A stretch of DNA of 64,000 bases from Salsipaludibacter sp963812245 (GTDB taxonomy: Bacteria; Actinomycetota; Nitriliruptoria; Nitriliruptorales; Nitriliruptoraceae): positions 620,001 to 684,000 of the forward strand of contig CAWEUK010000002.1 in the NCBI GenBank assembly GCA_963812245.1. The letters are read 5' to 3'. A program made the position numbers and the translations under genes. Of this stretch, positions 61,391 to 64,000 are shown in pieces (the stretch's first letter is position 1; the number at the start of each line of letters is the position of its first letter). The notes under the pieces are model-generated. The model was not told the DNA's origin and searched no databases. It saw nothing but the letters and a program-made list of their open reading frames with translations.

Positions 61391-63483
61391 ATGTCGACTT
61401 CACATGCAGGATCCCTGTACCTCGCCTCGGTCCAACCACAGTCCGGTCGGTCCCTGGTCGCGCTCGGGCTTGATGGAGGTGTTGAGCCGACGCGTGGACC
61501 TGCTCGGCTACTTCCGTCCGGTGGTCGCGCATCCCGACGACGACCGCATCGAACTGATGCGCGATCGGTACCAGTTGGGCGATCGCTGCGCCTGGGCGAT
61601 CACGGACGAGGAGGCCGACCACCTCATGGCCGGGGGCCAGGAGGACGAGGTCTTCAAGCGCGTGATCGCGGCCTACCGCGAACTGGCTGATCGATGCTCC
61701 TTCGTGGTGATCGAGGGAACCGACCAGACCGGTGCCCGAGCAGCCCTGGAATTCGAGTTCAACGCGCGATTGGCCGCACACCTGGGGGCGTCGGTGGTGG
61801 CAACGGTCAACGGACGGGATCACGGCCCCGGGGAGACTGCCGACATCGTCAGCCTCGCGGCAAACGTGCTCGACCAGGACGGTGCCCGGCTGACGGCCGT
61901 GATCGCCAACCGGGTCGCCCCCGACATGATCGACGACTTCACCGCCCAGTTCGCCGACGCCGAACACTTCACCGCGGTCGTCCCCGAGGACCATCGACTG
62001 GGCATGCCCAGTCTTGGGGAGGTGATCAGGGCACTGGATGCCAGGCCGATCCATGCGCCGCCGGGCGATGACGAGACCCCCGTCACCACCGTCAAGGTCG
62101 CGGCGATGTCGCTTCCCAACCTGCTGGACCGACTGGAGGACGGCGCGCTGGTGGTGGCGCCCGGCGACCGTCCCGCCGTGTTGGTCGGCGTGGTGGCCAG
62201 TCGGATGTCGGCGAACTACCCCGATGTCGCCGGGATCCTGCTGTCGGGAGGCTTCGACCCCGCGCCACAGGTGCTGGAACTGCTCAAGGGCATCGGCAAC
62301 GTGTCGGTCCCCATCCACGCCACCGATCTCGACACCCATGCCACCGTGCAGGCGGTCGACCACGTCCGGCCCGTCATCACGGCGGGCGCAACCCGCAAGA
62401 TCGCCACGGCCCTCGGTCTGTTCGAACAGCACGTCGACATCGAGGGACTGCTCGAGCACATCAACGTGACGCGCTCCGAGACGATCACGCCGTTGATGTT
62501 CGAGTACGACCTGATCGAGCGGGCCCGCAGTGATCGCAGGCGCATCGTCCTGCCGGAAGGCAGCGATCCCCGGATCCTGCGTGCCGCGTCGCTGTTGATG
62601 CGCCGCCAGGTGGCCGACCTGGTCGTGCTGGGCAACGAGGAAGAGATCGCCCGGCGTGCGTCCTCCGTCGGCGCCGACCTCTACTGGCGTCGAGGTCGTG
62701 GATCCGGCCACCAGCCCGCTGCGCGAACGCTACGCGCAGGCCTACGTCGAGGCGCGCAGTCACAAGGGCATGGTGCTGGACCGCGCCGACGAGGTCATGG
62801 GTGACGTCAGCTACTTCGGCACGATGATGGTGCAACTGGGCGATGCCGATGGCATGGTCAGCGGCGCTGCGCACACGACCGCGCACACGATCCGTCCGGC
62901 CTTCGAGTTCGTCAAGACCCGTCCGGGCGTGAACAGCGTCAGCAGCGCATTCCTCATGTGCCTGGCCGACCGTGTCCTGGTGTACGCCGACTGCGCCGTC
63001 ATTCCCAACCCCACGCCCGAACAACTGTCCGACATCGCGACCAGTTCGGCCGCCACCGCGCAACTGTTCGGGATCGAACCGGTCGTGGCGATGCTGTCCT
63101 ACTCGACGGGTGGATCGGGCTCCGGGGAGGACGTCGATCGTGTGCGTCGGGCAACCGAACTGGCTCGCGCCGCCGCGCCCGACCTGTTGATCGAGGGACC
63201 GATCCAGTACGACGCCGCCGTCGACGCGGGTGTCGGCCGCGCCAAACTGCCGGACTCATCGGTTGCCGGTCGGGCCACCGTGTTCATCTTTCCCGACCTC
63301 AACACCGGCAACAACACCTACAAGGCGGTGCAACGATCGGCGGGTGCAGTCGCGATCGGGCCGGTGCTGCAAGGGCTGAACAAGCCCGTCAACGACCTGT
63401 CGCGGGGGTGCACCGTGGCTGACATCGTCAACACCGTCGCCATCACGGCGATCCAGGCGCAGCAGACGCCGAGCCAGTCATGA
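61391..63483 (+). CDS. pta: Phosphate acetyltransferase (two frameshifts)
   Basis: The protein is 696 residues after removing two bases, normal for long-type Pta. It starts MSTSHAGSLYLASVQPQSG; an extra T near 61470 shifts the frame before LMEVLSRRVDLLGYFRPV. An N-terminal P-loop-like region and DRTGG domain (GILLSGGFDP) follow, then the PTA/PTB catalytic domain from RRRIVLPEGSDPRILRAA. A second extra T near 62682 shifts the frame before GVEVVDPATSPLRERYAQAY; the rest includes VYADCAVIPNPTPEQLSDIA and GPVLQGLNKPVNDLSRG. It converts acetyl-CoA and phosphate to acetyl phosphate. The stop overlaps ackA as ATGA. Confidence 0.92.
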
Positions 63484-64000
63484 CCCAGGTACTGGTGCTC
63501 AACACCGGTTCGTCGTCGGTCAAGTTCGAGGTCTTCGAGGCCTTCGAGACCGGCCTGCAGTCACGTGCGAGCGGCCTGGTCGAGGGGATCGGCGAGGAGA
63601 CCGGCGCGGTTGCCGTTGCGCTGGGTCCGGCGCTGGCGACCGACGACGGAGCAGCGCATCGCGATCGCGTCCAGGCCGTGGTCGCCGACGCCCGGGGACC
63701 CCGCCGGGTCGACGACCACGCTGCCGCGCTGGCGATCGTGACCGAGGTGCTGGACGCAGCCGGTGTCGTGGCCGACCTGGCCGCGATCGGTCATCGCGTC
63801 GTCCATGGTGGCGAGGCGTTTCGTGACCCGACCGTGATCACCGATTCGGTGGTTGCCCAACTCGAGGAACTGGCCCCCCTGGCGCCGCTGCACAACCCGC
63901 CGGCACTCGCGGGGATCCGGGTCGCGCGTCGCCTCTGGCCCGACCTGCCGCACGTGGCGGTGTTCGACACGGCCTTCCATGCGACGATGGAGCCGGACGC
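63480..64000 (+). CDS. ackA: Acetate kinase (partial, runs off the window)
   Basis: The first 173 residues are present. LVLNTGSSSVKFEVFE is the N-terminal nucleotide-fold motif, GHRVVHGGEAF is the active-site signature, and LAPLHNPPALAGIRVARR and VFDTAFHATM follow. It makes ATP and acetate from acetyl phosphate. The ATG overlaps the pta stop, so the two enzymes of the pathway are co-translated. Confidence 0.95.
   Translation, partial: MTQVLVLNTGSSSVKFEVFEAFETGLQSRASGLVEGIGEETGAVAVALGPALATDDGAAHRDRVQAVVADARGPRRVDDHAAALAIVTEVLDAAGVVADLAAIGHRVVHGGEAFRDPTVITDSVVAQLEELAPLAPLHNPPALAGIRVARRLWPDLPHVAVFDTAFHATMEPD

Overview
The window is high-GC DNA with strong G/C preference at third codon positions, dense short gene overlaps (ATGA, GTGA, TGATG) and purine-rich ribosome sites. 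Its gene content is actinobacterial: a 14-gene nuo operon followed by a polyprenyl diphosphate synthase, a SARP/BTAD regulator, RsbU/RsbW-type signalling, two DUF222/13E12 HNH proteins and a mycobacterial-type LexA box. A deep-branching actinobacterium is likely (Nitriliruptoria/Euzebya-like or Acidimicrobiia would fit), but no rRNA is present to settle it. No tRNA, rRNA, CRISPR array, prophage or insertion sequence was recognised.

Layout. 1-6.5 kb, minus strand: two paralogous multi-span membrane proteins (the first cut by the window edge), a membrane protein with a C-terminal cupredoxin domain, a small unknown protein, two STAS proteins and a fused PP2C phosphatase/anti-sigma kinase. 6.7-9.4 kb, plus: a large BTAD-ATPase-TPR regulator. 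Four intergenic sites around these genes carry heptamer direct repeats with an 11-bp period, the architecture bound by SARP-family proteins, so the regulator probably controls its neighbours and itself. 9.7-27.2 kb: complete nuoA-N operon (complex I) plus a long-chain polyprenyl diphosphate synthase, probably for the menaquinone tail. 27.2-43.5 kb: accessory genes: two small or unknown proteins, a histidine phosphatase, an acetyltransferase, two 13E12 proteins, a kinase-M23-aminotransferase fusion, aminopeptidase N, a TetR-controlled ABC-2 exporter and uracil-DNA glycosylase. 44.1-56.0 kb: a second complex I operon (nuoABCDHIJKLMN) that lacks nuoE, nuoF and nuoG and has unusual extensions on NuoC, NuoI and NuoL. 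56.1-64.0 kb: a secreted LVIVD-repeat protein, a DUF305 protein, HtpX, a second histidine phosphatase, a DedA/VTT protein and pta-ackA (ackA cut by the window edge).

How they work together. The first complex I oxidises NADH and reduces quinone; the synthase in the same operon makes the quinone side chain. The second complex has no NADH-dehydrogenase module, so it probably takes electrons from ferredoxin or another soluble carrier. Its NuoC and NuoI subunits share a repeated basic helical module that could be the docking site for that partner. pta-ackA adds acetyl-CoA/acetate/ATP interconversion.

Caution on quality. About 15 conserved genes contain single-base frameshifts, often in homopolymers (for example a C6 run in the second nuoH). 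The 1-17 kb and 26-38 kb stretches look clean. The pattern suggests uncorrected sequencing indels rather than real pseudogenes, so these genes are annotated across the shifts with approximate positions.
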